DNA from: Polynucleobacter asymbioticus
GTDB lineage: Bacteria > Pseudomonadota > Gammaproteobacteria > Burkholderiales > Burkholderiaceae
Length of the DNA: 64,000 nucleotides
Direction: 5' to 3'
NCBI RefSeq assembly: GCF_018687575.1
Contig: NZ_CP061297.1
Span: 1,680,821 to 1,744,820 of the forward strand
The stretch's first letter is position 1, and every line of letters starts with the position of its first letter. This document shows positions 1 to 8,638 of this stretch, piece by piece. The translations under genes and the position numbers were made by a program. The notes beneath the pieces are model-generated. The model was not told the origin of the DNA. It saw only the letters and a program-made list of their open reading frames with translations, and searched no databases.

Positions 1-184
1 CTTAGATGTGATTAAAACTGCCGATTGGATTATTGATCTGGGTCCTAAGGGTGGCGCTGGCGGTGGGCAAATTATTGCTACAGGCACACCCGAAGAAGTG
101 GCAAAGAATGAGGCTAGCTTTACTGGTCACTACTTAGCACCACTGCTAGTTCGCAAACCAATCGCCAATAAAAAGAAAAAGTAA
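1..184 (+). CDS. uvrA: Excinuclease ABC subunit A, C-terminal end (5' end outside window)
   Basis: UvrA is the damage-sensing ABC ATPase of nucleotide excision repair in the cytoplasm. Only the last 60 residues are present, read in frame from base 2. They include the segment [16 protein letters not shown], which follows the second ATPase motifs, and the tail GTPEEV...FTGHYL, both highly characteristic of UvrA C termini. The protein ends in a lysine-rich tail. The stop codon (182-184) is directly followed by the stop codon of the convergent antiporter gene, so no intergenic terminator is possible. Confidence 0.9.
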   Translation, partial: LDVIKTADWIIDLGPKGGAGGGQIIATGTPEEVAKNEASFTGHYLAPLLVRKPIANKKKK

Positions 185-2164
185 TTAGAGCAACTTAGAT
201 TCGGCTAAATCAGTCGCTTCTGAGTTGCCCGAGAGCACTAAGATATCGTTAGCCTGCAAGCGTAAGTCTGGAGTGAGCTCTAATTTGACATAATCAGAGC
301 CGCCCACTTTTCGTCTAACTGACTGCACACTAACACCCTCATTTTCAAGATGCAATTCCTCAAGAGTCTTCCCAATGCTGGCTGACTCAGGCAATAAGGT
401 AACCGAATGCAAACGCCACGATTCCTTGGTGTCTACCTCATCATCAACTCCACGGAAGTAGCCACGCAATAGACTGTAGCGAGCTTCACGCGCACTCGTA
501 ATACGTCTAACTACCTTACGCATTGGCACACCCATCATTAATAAAACATGGGAGGCCATCATCAAACTGCCTTCAATTAACTCTGGCACTACCTCAGTCG
601 CGCCCGCAGCCTGAAGCTTTGCTAAGTCTGCATCATCTTTGGTGCGCACTAGCACTGTCATGCCTGGACGGAGGTGCTCCACTTGATGCAAGACTTTGAA
701 GCTTGCCGGTGTATCTGCATACGTAATCACCACTGCCTTTGCTCTTGCTAAACCTGCTGCAACTAAATAATTTTCTCGGCTAGCATCGCCATAGACCACG
801 TTATCTCCAGCAGCGGCGGCTTCTTTGACGCGGTCTGGATCCATATCCAAGGCAATGTAAGGAATTTTTTCTTGATCAAGCATGCGCGCTAAGCTTTGGC
901 CCGAACGACCAAACCCACAGATGACCACATGGTTTTCTGTACGAACACTTTTAGCTGCAACACGCGTCAGCGCTAATGATTGCAGCAACCATTCGTTACT
1001 AGAAAAACGCATCGCAATCCGATCACTATATTGAATCAAGAAAGGTGCGCCAAACATCGAGAGCAGCATTGCTGCCAATACCGCTTGACTCAAAGCGGGG
1101 TCAATTAAGTCCAAGCCATCAATTTGATTTAAAAGAACGAATCCGAATTCACCAGCCTGCGCTAAACATAATCCCGTCCGAATTGAGATACCAGGACTTG
1201 AGCCGAAAGCACGTGACAACAATGCAATCAAACCGAACTTGAAAATCAGAGGGCCAATCAATAATAGTAGGACCAACATCCACTGCTGGTGGATCACTTC
1301 AAAATCGAGCAGCATGCCAACGGTAATAAAGAAGAGGCCCAACAGCACATCCCTAAATGGCTTGACGTCCTCTTCTACTTGATGACGATAAGGCGTCTCT
1401 GCAATCAACATTCCTGCCAAGAAAGCACCGAGCGCTAGCGATAAACCAAAGTGCTCAGTAAGACCTGCCATACCCAAAACAATGAGCAAGAGGTTCAGCA
1501 TGAAGAGTTCTTGGGAGCGTAGCTTGGCGACCAAACTAAACCAACGACTCATCAAAGTTTGGCCAATAACAAAAATCAGTACTAATGCCACCGCAATCTT
1601 GATAGAGGCAGCAGTCAGCGCTAAAAATAGGTCACCGGGATTCTTGCCAAGCGAGGGCAACAAAATCAACAGGAAAACCACTGCCAAATCCTGGAACAGC
1701 AAAATACCGATGATGTTGCGGCCATGCTCAGTTTCGATCTCAGAACGATCAGCAATGAGTTTGGTGACGATGGCCGTTGAGGACATTGCCAGAGCACCAC
1801 CCAAGGCAATGGCTGCCTGCCAGGAGATCGGGTAAATCCAGTTCATCAGCAGACTAGCTGGGACTGCTAGCAGCATAGTCAAAATGACCTGGCTACCACC
1901 CAAACCAAATACGATGGTCCGCATAGCCCGAAGCTTGTGGAGGTTAAATTCCAAGCCAATCGAAAACATCAAGAAAACCACGCCAAATTCAGCCAAATAC
2001 TTCACTGTGGCTGAATCATTAGCCAAACTAAGGGCATGCGGCCCAATTAGGACGCCAATGGCGAGATAGCCCAAAATAGGGGGTAGCCCAAAATAGCGGA
2101 AAATAACTACCCCGGCCACTCCGGAGGCCAGCAAGATGAGAGTTAACTGAAGGACTGACGGCAT
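185..2164 (-). CDS. Monovalent cation:proton antiporter, CPA2 family (KefB/KefC-like)
   Basis: This 659-residue inner-membrane protein has about 12 hydrophobic segments in residues 1-390 (Na+/H+ exchanger domain). An RCK/TrkA-N nucleotide-binding domain follows from about residue 411 (HVVICGFGRSGQS, a Rossmann glycine motif), and a TrkA-C domain covers the last 80 residues. This is the standard order for glutathione-gated K+ efflux or K+/H+ antiporters, and the full length matches. Substrate (K+ or Na+) cannot be settled from sequence. It is transcribed divergently from kdsD with only 11 bp between the start codons, so its promoter must overlap kdsD coding sequence or be shared. Confidence 0.85.
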   Translation of the reverse strand: MPSVLQLTLILLASGVAGVVIFRYFGLPPILGYLAIGVLIGPHALSLANDSATVKYLAEFGVVFLMFSIGLEFNLHKLRAMRTIVFGLGGSQVILTMLLAVPASLLMNWIYPISWQAAIALGGALAMSSTAIVTKLIADRSEIETEHGRNIIGILLFQDLAVVFLLILLPSLGKNPGDLFLALTAASIKIAVALVLIFVIGQTLMSRWFSLVAKLRSQELFMLNLLLIVLGMAGLTEHFGLSLALGAFLAGMLIAETPYRHQVEEDVKPFRDVLLGLFFITVGMLLDFEVIHQQWMLVLLLLIGPLIFKFGLIALLSRAFGSSPGISIRTGLCLAQAGEFGFVLLNQIDGLDLIDPALSQAVLAAMLLSMFGAPFLIQYSDRIAMRFSSNEWLLQSLALTRVAAKSVRTENHVVICGFGRSGQSLARMLDQEKIPYIALDMDPDRVKEAAAAGDNVVYGDASRENYLVAAGLARAKAVVITYADTPASFKVLHQVEHLRPGMTVLVRTKDDADLAKLQAAGATEVVPELIEGSLMMASHVLLMMGVPMRKVVRRITSAREARYSLLRGYFRGVDDEVDTKESWRLHSVTLLPESASIGKTLEELHLENEGVSVQSVRRKVGGSDYVKLELTPDLRLQANDILVLSGNSEATDLAESKLL

Positions 2165-2175
2165 ATACTCACCCC

Positions 2176-3168
2176 ATGATAGCTAAGACTCGTGATCGAA
2201 CCCTAAAGCTTGCACGCGACACCCTCACAATCGAGGCTGCTGCACTGCACACTATGCGTGACCGCCTTGAAGGCGCGAATGCTGACGCCCTGGTATTGGC
2301 GGTGGATTTACTGCACTCCTGCAAAGGCCGTATCGTCGTTTCTGGAATTGGCAAATCCGGGCATATTGCCCGTAAGATTGCTGCCACCTTTGCCTCTACT
2401 GGCTCTCCTGCTTTTTTTGTTCATCCTGCGGAAGCCAGCCATGGCGACCTGGGAATGGTGACTCGTGATGATGTCTTTGTTGCACTTTCTAATTCTGGCG
2501 AGACTGATGAGCTTCTCACCATCGTGCCAATCGTCAAGCGCACTGGCGCAAAACTCATTGCATTGACTGGCGCACCAAACTCTTCTTTAGCAAAGTTGGC
2601 GGATGCCCATTTAGACACCAGTGTTGAAAAAGAAGCTTGCCCACTGAACTTAGCGCCAACCACCAGTACAACCGCAGCACTCGCTATGGGTGATGCCTTA
2701 GCCGTTGCCTTACTAGATGCTCGTGGCTTTCAGGCTGAAGATTTCCAGCGATCACACCCAGGTGGACGGTTAGGCCGCAAACAACTCATGCATGTCAGCG
2801 AAGTCATGCGTAGCTTTGATGAGACTCCTAAGATTGCAATCTCTGCTTCCTTACAAGATGCTTTACTAGAAATGACAGCTAAACGTATGGGCATGGTAGT
2901 GACCTTAGATAGCTCAAATAAAGTTGCTGGTATTTTTACTGATGGTGATTTACGTCGCCTTCTAGAGAAGAGTACCAATCTAGATGGTCTCACTTTAGAA
3001 AAAGCGATTACTTCAGCACCGCGCACTATTCCCCCTGAACTACTAGCAGAAGAAGCTATTGAGATGATGGAAAAACATCGCATTAATCATTTGGTGGTAA
3101 CTGATCCAAAAGGCGCATTACTGGGAGCGCTGAATCTCCATGATTTATTTGCTGCCAAAGTAATTTAA
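2176..3168 (+). CDS. kdsD: D-arabinose 5-phosphate isomerase
   Basis: It interconverts ribulose 5-phosphate and arabinose 5-phosphate, the first committed step towards Kdo for LPS. At 330 residues the length is close to E. coli KdsD (328). An N-terminal SIS sugar-isomerase domain (about 40-180) contains GIGKSGHIARK, FVHPAEASHGDLGM and SNSGETDE, and two CBS domains occupy about 205-330. It heads a run with kdsC and lptCAB, so Kdo supply and LPS export lie together. The ATG at 2176 is 11 bp from the divergent antiporter start. Confidence 0.95.
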   Translation: MIAKTRDRTLKLARDTLTIEAAALHTMRDRLEGANADALVLAVDLLHSCKGRIVVSGIGKSGHIARKIAATFASTGSPAFFVHPAEASHGDLGMVTRDDVFVALSNSGETDELLTIVPIVKRTGAKLIALTGAPNSSLAKLADAHLDTSVEKEACPLNLAPTTSTTAALAMGDALAVALLDARGFQAEDFQRSHPGGRLGRKQLMHVSEVMRSFDETPKIAISASLQDALLEMTAKRMGMVVTLDSSNKVAGIFTDGDLRRLLEKSTNLDGLTLEKAITSAPRTIPPELLAEEAIEMMEKHRINHLVVTDPKGALLGALNLHDLFAAKVI

Positions 3169-3204
3169 GCCCCTTACTTTCTAACAATTTATTGACCCAT
3201 TTCT

Positions 3205-3777
3205 ATGCCTAGCGCCTTTCATGCCCACAACACTAACCCGCTAAGCCAATATCCACAGGCCTGGGATCGCGCCGGGACAGTTAAACTACTTGTACTCGAC
3301 GTTGATGGTGTCCTGACGAATGGTCAAGTATTGATTGGCGAGAATGGCAAAGAATCTCTGAAGGCTTTCGATATTCAGGATGGTTTAGGGATTAAGCTAT
3401 TAGAAAAAATTGGTATACCAACTGCCATCATCACTGGGCGTAGCTCCAAAATGGTTTTGGCTCGCTGTGATGAACTCGGCATCAAACACGTACACATGGG
3501 TGTTGAGAATAAAGCAGCGGCCTTAGAAAAAATTCTGCAATCGCTTGGTCTCAAGTCATCTGATTGCGCTGTGATGGGTGATGACTGGCCTGACTTTCAA
3601 ATGATGAAGTCTGCCGGTCTAAAGATCTGCCCTGCACAAGGCCATAATGCCGTGAAAGAAATAGCTCACTTTGTAACTACTCAAGCGGGTGGTACGGGTG
3701 CGGTACGAGAAGTCTGCGATCTGATATTGAAGGCGCAAAACCGCTATGAGGAACTATTAGCTCAGGCGCGCGCTTAA
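3205..3777 (+). CDS. kdsC: 3-deoxy-D-manno-octulosonate 8-phosphate phosphatase
   Basis: It dephosphorylates Kdo-8-phosphate to Kdo. This 190-residue HAD-superfamily protein without a cap domain has motif I DVDGVLTNG (nucleophile and acid/base Asp near residues 31-33), motif II ITGRSS and motif IV MGDDWPD. Length matches the KdsC family (about 188). It lies 36 bp after kdsD and 12 bp before lptC, consistent with one transcript. Confidence 0.95.
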   Translation: MPSAFHAHNTNPLSQYPQAWDRAGTVKLLVLDVDGVLTNGQVLIGENGKESLKAFDIQDGLGIKLLEKIGIPTAIITGRSSKMVLARCDELGIKHVHMGVENKAAALEKILQSLGLKSSDCAVMGDDWPDFQMMKSAGLKICPAQGHNAVKEIAHFVTTQAGGTGAVREVCDLILKAQNRYEELLAQARA

Positions 3778-3789
3778 GATCATTTCGCC

Positions 3790-4434
3790 ATGGAACTAAA
3801 TGCCCAAAAAATCAAACTAAGTATCTGGCGTACATTGTTACGCCTGATGCCATTGATCTTAATGGGCACTCTAACTCTCGTTACGTTTTGGCTGGTCAAG
3901 AAAAATACTCCAGCGGAAAAATCGGCTATAGAGCGCGTACGCTTACACGAACCCGACTATACGATTACCAATGGCGCTCTATCTGCCCTCAATGAATTTG
4001 GTAATACGAAATACCGAGTGCTGGGCAAGAAAGTGATTCACTATGATGATGACGCTTCTATCGATATAGAAACACCTCGCATACGCTTGTTCCCGCCTGA
4101 AAAATCACCGATTACCGTCAAAGCGGATAAAGGCCATTTAGATGGCGATCTAACGATCTTAGATCTCATGGACAACGCCGAAATATTTCGGCCACCTCAG
4201 GCTGCTACAGCAACTGAACCGGCAAGACCGCGCATGCTGGCACGCTCTTCCTACTTCAAGGTGCTCATTAACGACGATATTATTGAAACCGATAAACCCA
4301 TTACGCTTGAGCAAGGAGTTTCTGTAATGCGCTCAACCGATGGCGGCGTATTCAACAATATTGAACAAAGTATGGTGTTATCTGGACAAGTAAGAGGTCG
4401 TATCGAGCGTGCTCAACCTGGAGTACAGCCATGA
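3790..4434 (+). CDS. lptC: LPS export system periplasmic protein LptC
   Basis: LptC is a bitopic inner-membrane protein that receives LPS from LptBFG and hands it to LptA. The 214-residue protein has one hydrophobic segment near residues 17-37 followed by a beta-rich periplasmic domain with the typical TITNGALSALNEFG / KYRVLGKKVIHYDDD pattern. Sequence conservation in this family is low; position directly before lptA (4-bp overlap, 4431-4434) and lptB secures the call. Confidence 0.9.
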   Translation: MELNAQKIKLSIWRTLLRLMPLILMGTLTLVTFWLVKKNTPAEKSAIERVRLHEPDYTITNGALSALNEFGNTKYRVLGKKVIHYDDDASIDIETPRIRLFPPEKSPITVKADKGHLDGDLTILDLMDNAEIFRPPQAATATEPARPRMLARSSYFKVLINDDIIETDKPITLEQGVSVMRSTDGGVFNNIEQSMVLSGQVRGRIERAQPGVQP

Positions 4435-4988
4435 GCTTCTTGCGCAAACTGGCCATGCACTATGGATTGATAGTGGCTTGTTTTATCAGCACTGCTCATG
4501 CTGAAAAAGCAGATCAAGATAAGCCGGTTGTTTTGGAAGCGGAAAAAGTTTCTGTGAATGACGTACAACAGGTCTACGAGCTCGACGGTCAGGTACTCTT
4601 AACCAAAGGTAGCATTCTAATTACCGGCGATAAAGGCAACATCAAAGTTGATCCTGAGGGTTATGAATATGTTGATGTTCAAGGTAATCCAGAGTCGACC
4701 GCCAGTTTCCGACAAAGACGTGAAGGTCCGGCAAATGAGTTTATGCAAGGTCGAGGCCAAACGGTTACCTACAACGCCAAGACTGAGCTCCTGACATTGA
4801 CAGGGGATGCCAACTTAAAGCGTCTGCACAATATGCAAATCCTGGATCAATTGCGCGGCTGGAAGATCGATTACGACGATGTACTACAGCGCTATCAAGT
4901 CACGCCGCCGCCAAATGCTAAAGCAGAGGACCTACCTTTAGCTAGATCGATCCTTTCACCAAGAAGAAAAGCTACACTAGAGAAATGA
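4431..4988 (+). CDS. lptA: LPS transport periplasmic protein LptA
   Basis: LptA forms the periplasmic bridge carrying LPS to the outer-membrane LptDE. The 185-residue precursor has a signal peptide ([20 protein letters not shown]...AHA, cleavage near residue 24) and an OstA-type beta-jellyroll ([20 protein letters not shown], then [19 protein letters not shown]). It overlaps lptC and lptB by 4 bp each, indicating translational coupling. Confidence 0.92.
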   Translation: MSFLRKLAMHYGLIVACFISTAHAEKADQDKPVVLEAEKVSVNDVQQVYELDGQVLLTKGSILITGDKGNIKVDPEGYEYVDVQGNPESTASFRQRREGPANEFMQGRGQTVTYNAKTELLTLTGDANLKRLHNMQILDQLRGWKIDYDDVLQRYQVTPPPNAKAEDLPLARSILSPRRKATLEK

Positions 4989-5752
4989 CCACGGATTCCA
5001 GCAGCTCTCAAAAGCCAGCAACCCTCAGCGCTCAGCACCTTCAAAAGCGTTATGGATCTCGTACCGTAGTGCGGGATGTATCTGTCGAGGTTCAGTGCGG
5101 TGAAGTCGTTGGACTCTTGGGGCCGAATGGTGCTGGCAAAACAACCTCTTTCTACATGATTGTTGGCCTAGTTCCTTTAGATGGTGGCAGCATTCTTTTA
5201 GATGGCACGGATATCACCCATTTACCTATTCATGAGCGAGCCCGCATGGGCTTGTCCTACCTCCCGCAGGAGGCCTCTGTTTTCAGAAAGCTGAATGTAG
5301 CTGAAAATATTCAGGCTGTATTAGAACTACAAGTGCAGGGCGGCAAACCATTAAGTAAGGCTGAAATAGCTCATCGTTTAGATGAGCTCTTGGGTGAACT
5401 CCAAATCAGTCACCTGCGTGACAACCCTGCTCTTTCTCTGTCCGGTGGCGAACGTCGTCGTGTTGAGATTGCTAGAGCTCTAGCCTCCCAACCGAAGTTC
5501 ATTCTTCTAGATGAGCCCTTTGCTGGCGTTGACCCGATTGCAGTTGGAGAGATCCAGCGGATTGTGCGTTTCTTAAGGGATCGCCAGATTGGCGTTCTCA
5601 TCACGGACCACAACGTTCGAGAAACTTTAGGTATTTGTGATCATGCCTACATCATCAGCGAAGGCAGCGTGCTGGCAGAAGGCAAGCCAGACCAAATCAT
5701 TGAGAATGATGCCGTGAGAAGAGTCTATCTAGGCGAAAACTTCCGCATGTAA
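4985..5752 (+). CDS. lptB: LPS export ABC transporter ATP-binding protein LptB
   Basis: LptB is the cytoplasmic ATPase powering LptFG. At 255 residues it has Walker [10 protein letters not shown], the Q-loop region [12 protein letters not shown], signature [10 protein letters not shown], Walker [13 protein letters not shown] and the switch His in ITDHNVRET. In most Burkholderiales rpoN follows lptB; here only 192 bp of non-coding sequence separate it from hpf. Confidence 0.96.
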   Translation: MTTDSSSSQKPATLSAQHLQKRYGSRTVVRDVSVEVQCGEVVGLLGPNGAGKTTSFYMIVGLVPLDGGSILLDGTDITHLPIHERARMGLSYLPQEASVFRKLNVAENIQAVLELQVQGGKPLSKAEIAHRLDELLGELQISHLRDNPALSLSGGERRRVEIARALASQPKFILLDEPFAGVDPIAVGEIQRIVRFLRDRQIGVLITDHNVRETLGICDHAYIISEGSVLAEGKPDQIIENDAVRRVYLGENFRM

Positions 5753-5776
5753 ATATTCAGATTTTTTCGAATATTT
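5751..5776 (+). terminator. AU-rich hairpin after lptB (possible weak terminator)
   Basis: Inverted repeat AAATATTC (5751-5758) and GAATATTT (5769-5776) with a T-rich loop begins on the last base of the lptB stop codon. The stem is entirely A/T except one G-C pair and has no clean downstream T run, so termination is uncertain. It lies where rpoN would be expected. Confidence 0.35.
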
Positions 5777-5944
5777 ATTAAATAAACATGATCTGCCCCC
5801 TTGGTTTTCAGCAAAATCGCTGATACGCTGGAGGTTCATGAAGTTCATTTCCGTATAAACAAGTACAACATTACAGGGGCCTGCTGCGCACCCCAAGTAA
5901 TTATTTGCGCATGCATTTTGTTTTGCTATGAATAGGAGCTGCTG

Positions 5945-6268
5945 ATGAATCTGAAAATTAATAGCCGTCATGTTGAAGTTACTCCAGCTATGCGTTCCCA
6001 CCTTGAGGCTGGGTTAGCAAAAATTCGCAAACACTTTGACCACGTCCTAGATGCCTCCGCATTTTTAATTGTCGATAACGCCAAAGAGAAAAATCTTCGT
6101 CAAGCAGCTGAGATCACTATTCACCTCAAGGGCAAAGAACTTTTTGCTGAAGCACATCACGCTGATCTCTACCATGCAATGGATGCAGTGGTCGATAAGC
6201 TTGAACGTCAAGTAGTCAAGCACAAGGAAAAGATCCAAGACCATCATCACGAAAAGCACTTTGAGTGA
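5945..6268 (+). CDS. hpf: Ribosome hibernation promoting factor (short HPF/RaiA type)
   Basis: This 107-residue protein is predicted to bind the decoding centre of 30S subunits and promote inactive 100S dimers in stationary phase. It shows the HPF core: MNLKINSRHVEVTPAMRSHLE at the start, KNLRQAAEITIHLKGKELFAE in the middle and the helix DLYHAMDAVVDKLERQVVKHK, ending in a His-rich tail. Lack of the C-terminal dimerisation domain makes it short-type. A strong AGGAG lies 8 bp before the ATG. It is linked to ptsN as in most proteobacteria. Confidence 0.93.
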   Translation: MNLKINSRHVEVTPAMRSHLEAGLAKIRKHFDHVLDASAFLIVDNAKEKNLRQAAEITIHLKGKELFAEAHHADLYHAMDAVVDKLERQVVKHKEKIQDHHHEKHFE

Positions 6269-6301
6269 TTCTTGGCGTCAGGACACCTATAATCAACCGA
6301 C

Positions 6302-6760
6302 ATGAATGCCCTGACCGATCTTTTCGCTTTAGACCGCATTGCCTTAAATAGCCCCGCTAAAAATCGGGCTGAGGCATTTGCGGCCGTAGGACAACTATTT
6401 GCTAAGCAGGCGGGACTTGAGGCTGAAGCAATTGTTGGCTTCTTAAATGCTCGCGAGGACTTAGGATCTACAGCTCTAGGTGCTGGCGTTGCTATCCCGC
6501 ACGGCAGGGTAAAAGGCCTCAAGAGCCCGATTGCCGCATTTGTCAAATTAAAAGATCCGATTGAATTTGCCGCACCCGATGGTGAGGCTGTTTCTACTTT
6601 GATCTTTTTGCTCGTCCCTGAAAAAGCGACTCAGCAACATCTAGAAATTCTGTCCTCGATTGCACAACTGCTCTCCGACCAAGATGCCCGCAAATCGCTT
6701 GCCTCGGAAGACAGTCCAGAAAAGGTGTGCCAGTTGTTACAGACTTGGGGCTCCGCTTGA
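6302..6760 (+). CDS. ptsN: PTS IIA-like nitrogen regulatory protein (EIIA-Ntr)
   Basis: PtsN is a phosphoryl-acceptor protein of the regulatory PTS that controls targets such as potassium and nitrogen functions by protein-protein contact. At 152 residues it has the EIIA-fructose/Ntr fold with phosphorylatable His67 in GVAIPHGRV, an N-terminal domain [10 protein letters not shown] and the [19 protein letters not shown] segment. No transporter domain is attached. It lies 33 bp downstream of hpf and runs directly into hprK. Confidence 0.94.
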   Translation: MNALTDLFALDRIALNSPAKNRAEAFAAVGQLFAKQAGLEAEAIVGFLNAREDLGSTALGAGVAIPHGRVKGLKSPIAAFVKLKDPIEFAAPDGEAVSTLIFLLVPEKATQQHLEILSSIAQLLSDQDARKSLASEDSPEKVCQLLQTWGSA

Positions 6761-7746
6761 CAACTCAACCCCTACTCCTTGAGGGAGTCACAGCCCAGCA
6801 GATCTTTGATGACAATGTCTCTGACTTGAAGCTTTCCTGGATTGGGGGTCTAGAAGGTGCAGATCGCACCTTTCCTCCAGAAGCTGTTAAGGCGGCTGCA
6901 GCCAGCTCAGACTTAGTAGGCCATTTAAACCTCATTCACCCAAGCCGGATTCAGATTTTTGGTGAGCAAGAGGTTGACTACCATGCTCAGTTAGAACAAA
7001 AGCAAAGGCAAGATCAGATCTCCAGCTTGATTTCTAAAACGCCACCTTGTGTGATTGTGGCTGATGGGAAAACAGCTGATGCTGATCTGCAACTGTTCTG
7101 CCAAAGATCCTCCACTCCGCTCTTTACAACGTCCATCTCGGCAGCCGAGGTGATTGACCACCTACGTACGTACCTCACCAAGATTGGCGCGCCCCAGATC
7201 ACCAAACATGGCGTATTCATGGACATCTTGGGCTTAGGTGTCCTGATCATGGGTGAATCTGGCCTGGGCAAAAGTGAATTGGGCTTAGAGCTCATTTCTC
7301 GCGGCCATGGTTTAGTAGCAGATGACGCCGTGGATTTTGCTCGCCTAGGGCCAGACTACATCGAAGGTCGCTGCCCCGTGATTCTGCGTAACCTCTTAGA
7401 AGTTCGTGGGCTGGGTTTACTGGATATCCGCACCATCTTTGGTGAAACAGCTGTGCGTCGTAAATTGAAATTACGTTTGATCGTTCAGCTCGTTCGTCGT
7501 AATGATGGTGAATTTGAGCGCCTTCCATTGGAAGCGCAACATATCGATGTCCTGGGCATTCCAATTAGAACCGTCAAAATTCAAGTGGCTGCAGGACGCA
7601 ACTTAGCGGTTCTAGTTGAGGCTGCAGTTCGCAATACTATTTTGCAACTGCGTGGAATTGATACCTTAAAAGAATTTATGGAGCGCCAACGTTTGCAAAT
7701 GAATGCTGAGGCAGAGTCCACCAAGTCACAAGGTCGTCTCATTTAA
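6757..7746 (+). CDS. hprK: HPr kinase/phosphorylase
   Basis: HprK phosphorylates and dephosphorylates Ser46 of HPr; the HPr at 39951-40220 does carry Ser46. The C-terminal kinase domain has P-loop [35 protein letters not shown] and the HprK signature [17 protein letters not shown]. The reading frame is open from a GTG at 6727, but that GTG has AAAGG only 1 bp upstream and overlaps ptsN by 34 bp. A TTG at 6757 overlaps the ptsN stop (TTGA) with a GGGG 6-8 bp upstream and gives 329 residues, nearer the Burkholderiales length (about 322), so I chose it. No ATG exists near the N terminus. Confidence 0.93.
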   Translation: MTTQPLLLEGVTAQQIFDDNVSDLKLSWIGGLEGADRTFPPEAVKAAAASSDLVGHLNLIHPSRIQIFGEQEVDYHAQLEQKQRQDQISSLISKTPPCVIVADGKTADADLQLFCQRSSTPLFTTSISAAEVIDHLRTYLTKIGAPQITKHGVFMDILGLGVLIMGESGLGKSELGLELISRGHGLVADDAVDFARLGPDYIEGRCPVILRNLLEVRGLGLLDIRTIFGETAVRRKLKLRLIVQLVRRNDGEFERLPLEAQHIDVLGIPIRTVKIQVAAGRNLAVLVEAAVRNTILQLRGIDTLKEFMERQRLQMNAEAESTKSQGRLI

Positions 7747-7747
7747 T

Positions 7748-8638
7748 ATGCAAATCAATCTGATTACCGGTATTTCCGGCTCAGGTAAATCTGTTGCGCT
7801 GAGAGCCTTTGAGGATGCAGGGTATGACTGTGTAGACAATCTACCAGTAGCTTTATTAGCAAATCTGATTGAGACCCTAGAAAAAGAGAAAAGTGATCGA
7901 GTGGCAGTGGCAATTGATGCGCGCCGCGGTCAAACCATTTCAGAACTACCTACTATTTTAGAAGCCTTACGGCGTCACCATGATGTACGCATTATTTTTC
8001 TGAATGCGGATACCAATACCCTAATACAGCGTTTTTCAGAAACACGTCGCCGACACCCACTCTCTGGAAAGACACAAGAAACACAAGAAACTACTTTGAT
8101 AGAGGCAATTGATAAAGAGCGCAGCCTGCTTGAGCCATTGCGCACTCAAGCCCATAGCATTGATACCAGCAATCTGCCATCCCATGCGCTGCGCTCTTGG
8201 ATACAAGACCTTCTAAAAGATAAGCCTCAAGGCCTCACCGTGATTTTTGAATCTTTTGGATTTAAAAAGGGTTTGCCAAGTGAAGCTGACCTGGTCTTCG
8301 ATGTTCGCTGTTTACCTAACCCCCACTATGACAAAGCTTTACGCCCCCTATCAGGCAAGGATCAAGCTGTCCGAGAATTTTTAGAAAAAATTTCTGAAGT
8401 AGTCAGCATGGAAAAAGATATCACTGCGTTTATCGAAAAGTGGTTGCCACACTACATTGCAGACGGACGCAGTTACCTGACTGTTGCGATTGGCTGTACT
8501 GGCGGACAACATCGCTCTGTTTATTTGGTAACGCGCCTTGTTGAACACTTCCAAGCCCAGAAAGAGTTAGCAGCACTCCAAATCAATTTCTTGACTCGCC
8601 ATCGCGAGCTAGACTCAAGCCCTGTAAAAGCAGCTTAA
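7748..8638 (+). CDS. rapZ: RNase adapter protein RapZ (P-loop, YvcJ family)
   Basis: RapZ family proteins bind nucleotides and, in enterobacteria, present GlmZ sRNA to RNase E to control GlmS. The 296-residue protein from ATG 7748 has Walker A GISGSGKSVALRAFEDAGYD, IFLNADTNTLIQRFSETRRRHPL, and the conserved C-terminal IGCTGGQHRSVYL. The start 1 bp after the hprK stop is preferred over a longer open frame that would overlap hprK by 44 bp. Its 3' end overlaps the convergent mutY by 56 bp. The sRNA role here is inference only. Confidence 0.93.
   Translation: MQINLITGISGSGKSVALRAFEDAGYDCVDNLPVALLANLIETLEKEKSDRVAVAIDARRGQTISELPTILEALRRHHDVRIIFLNADTNTLIQRFSETRRRHPLSGKTQETQETTLIEAIDKERSLLEPLRTQAHSIDTSNLPSHALRSWIQDLLKDKPQGLTVIFESFGFKKGLPSEADLVFDVRCLPNPHYDKALRPLSGKDQAVREFLEKISEVVSMEKDITAFIEKWLPHYIADGRSYLTVAIGCTGGQHRSVYLVTRLVEHFQAQKELAALQINFLTRHRELDSSPVKAA

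Noticed and set aside
5729..6001. 90-codon minus-strand frame in the lptB-hpf gap
   Set aside because: It overlaps the start of hpf and the end of lptB, has no family resemblance and no good Shine-Dalgarno; not a remnant of rpoN.
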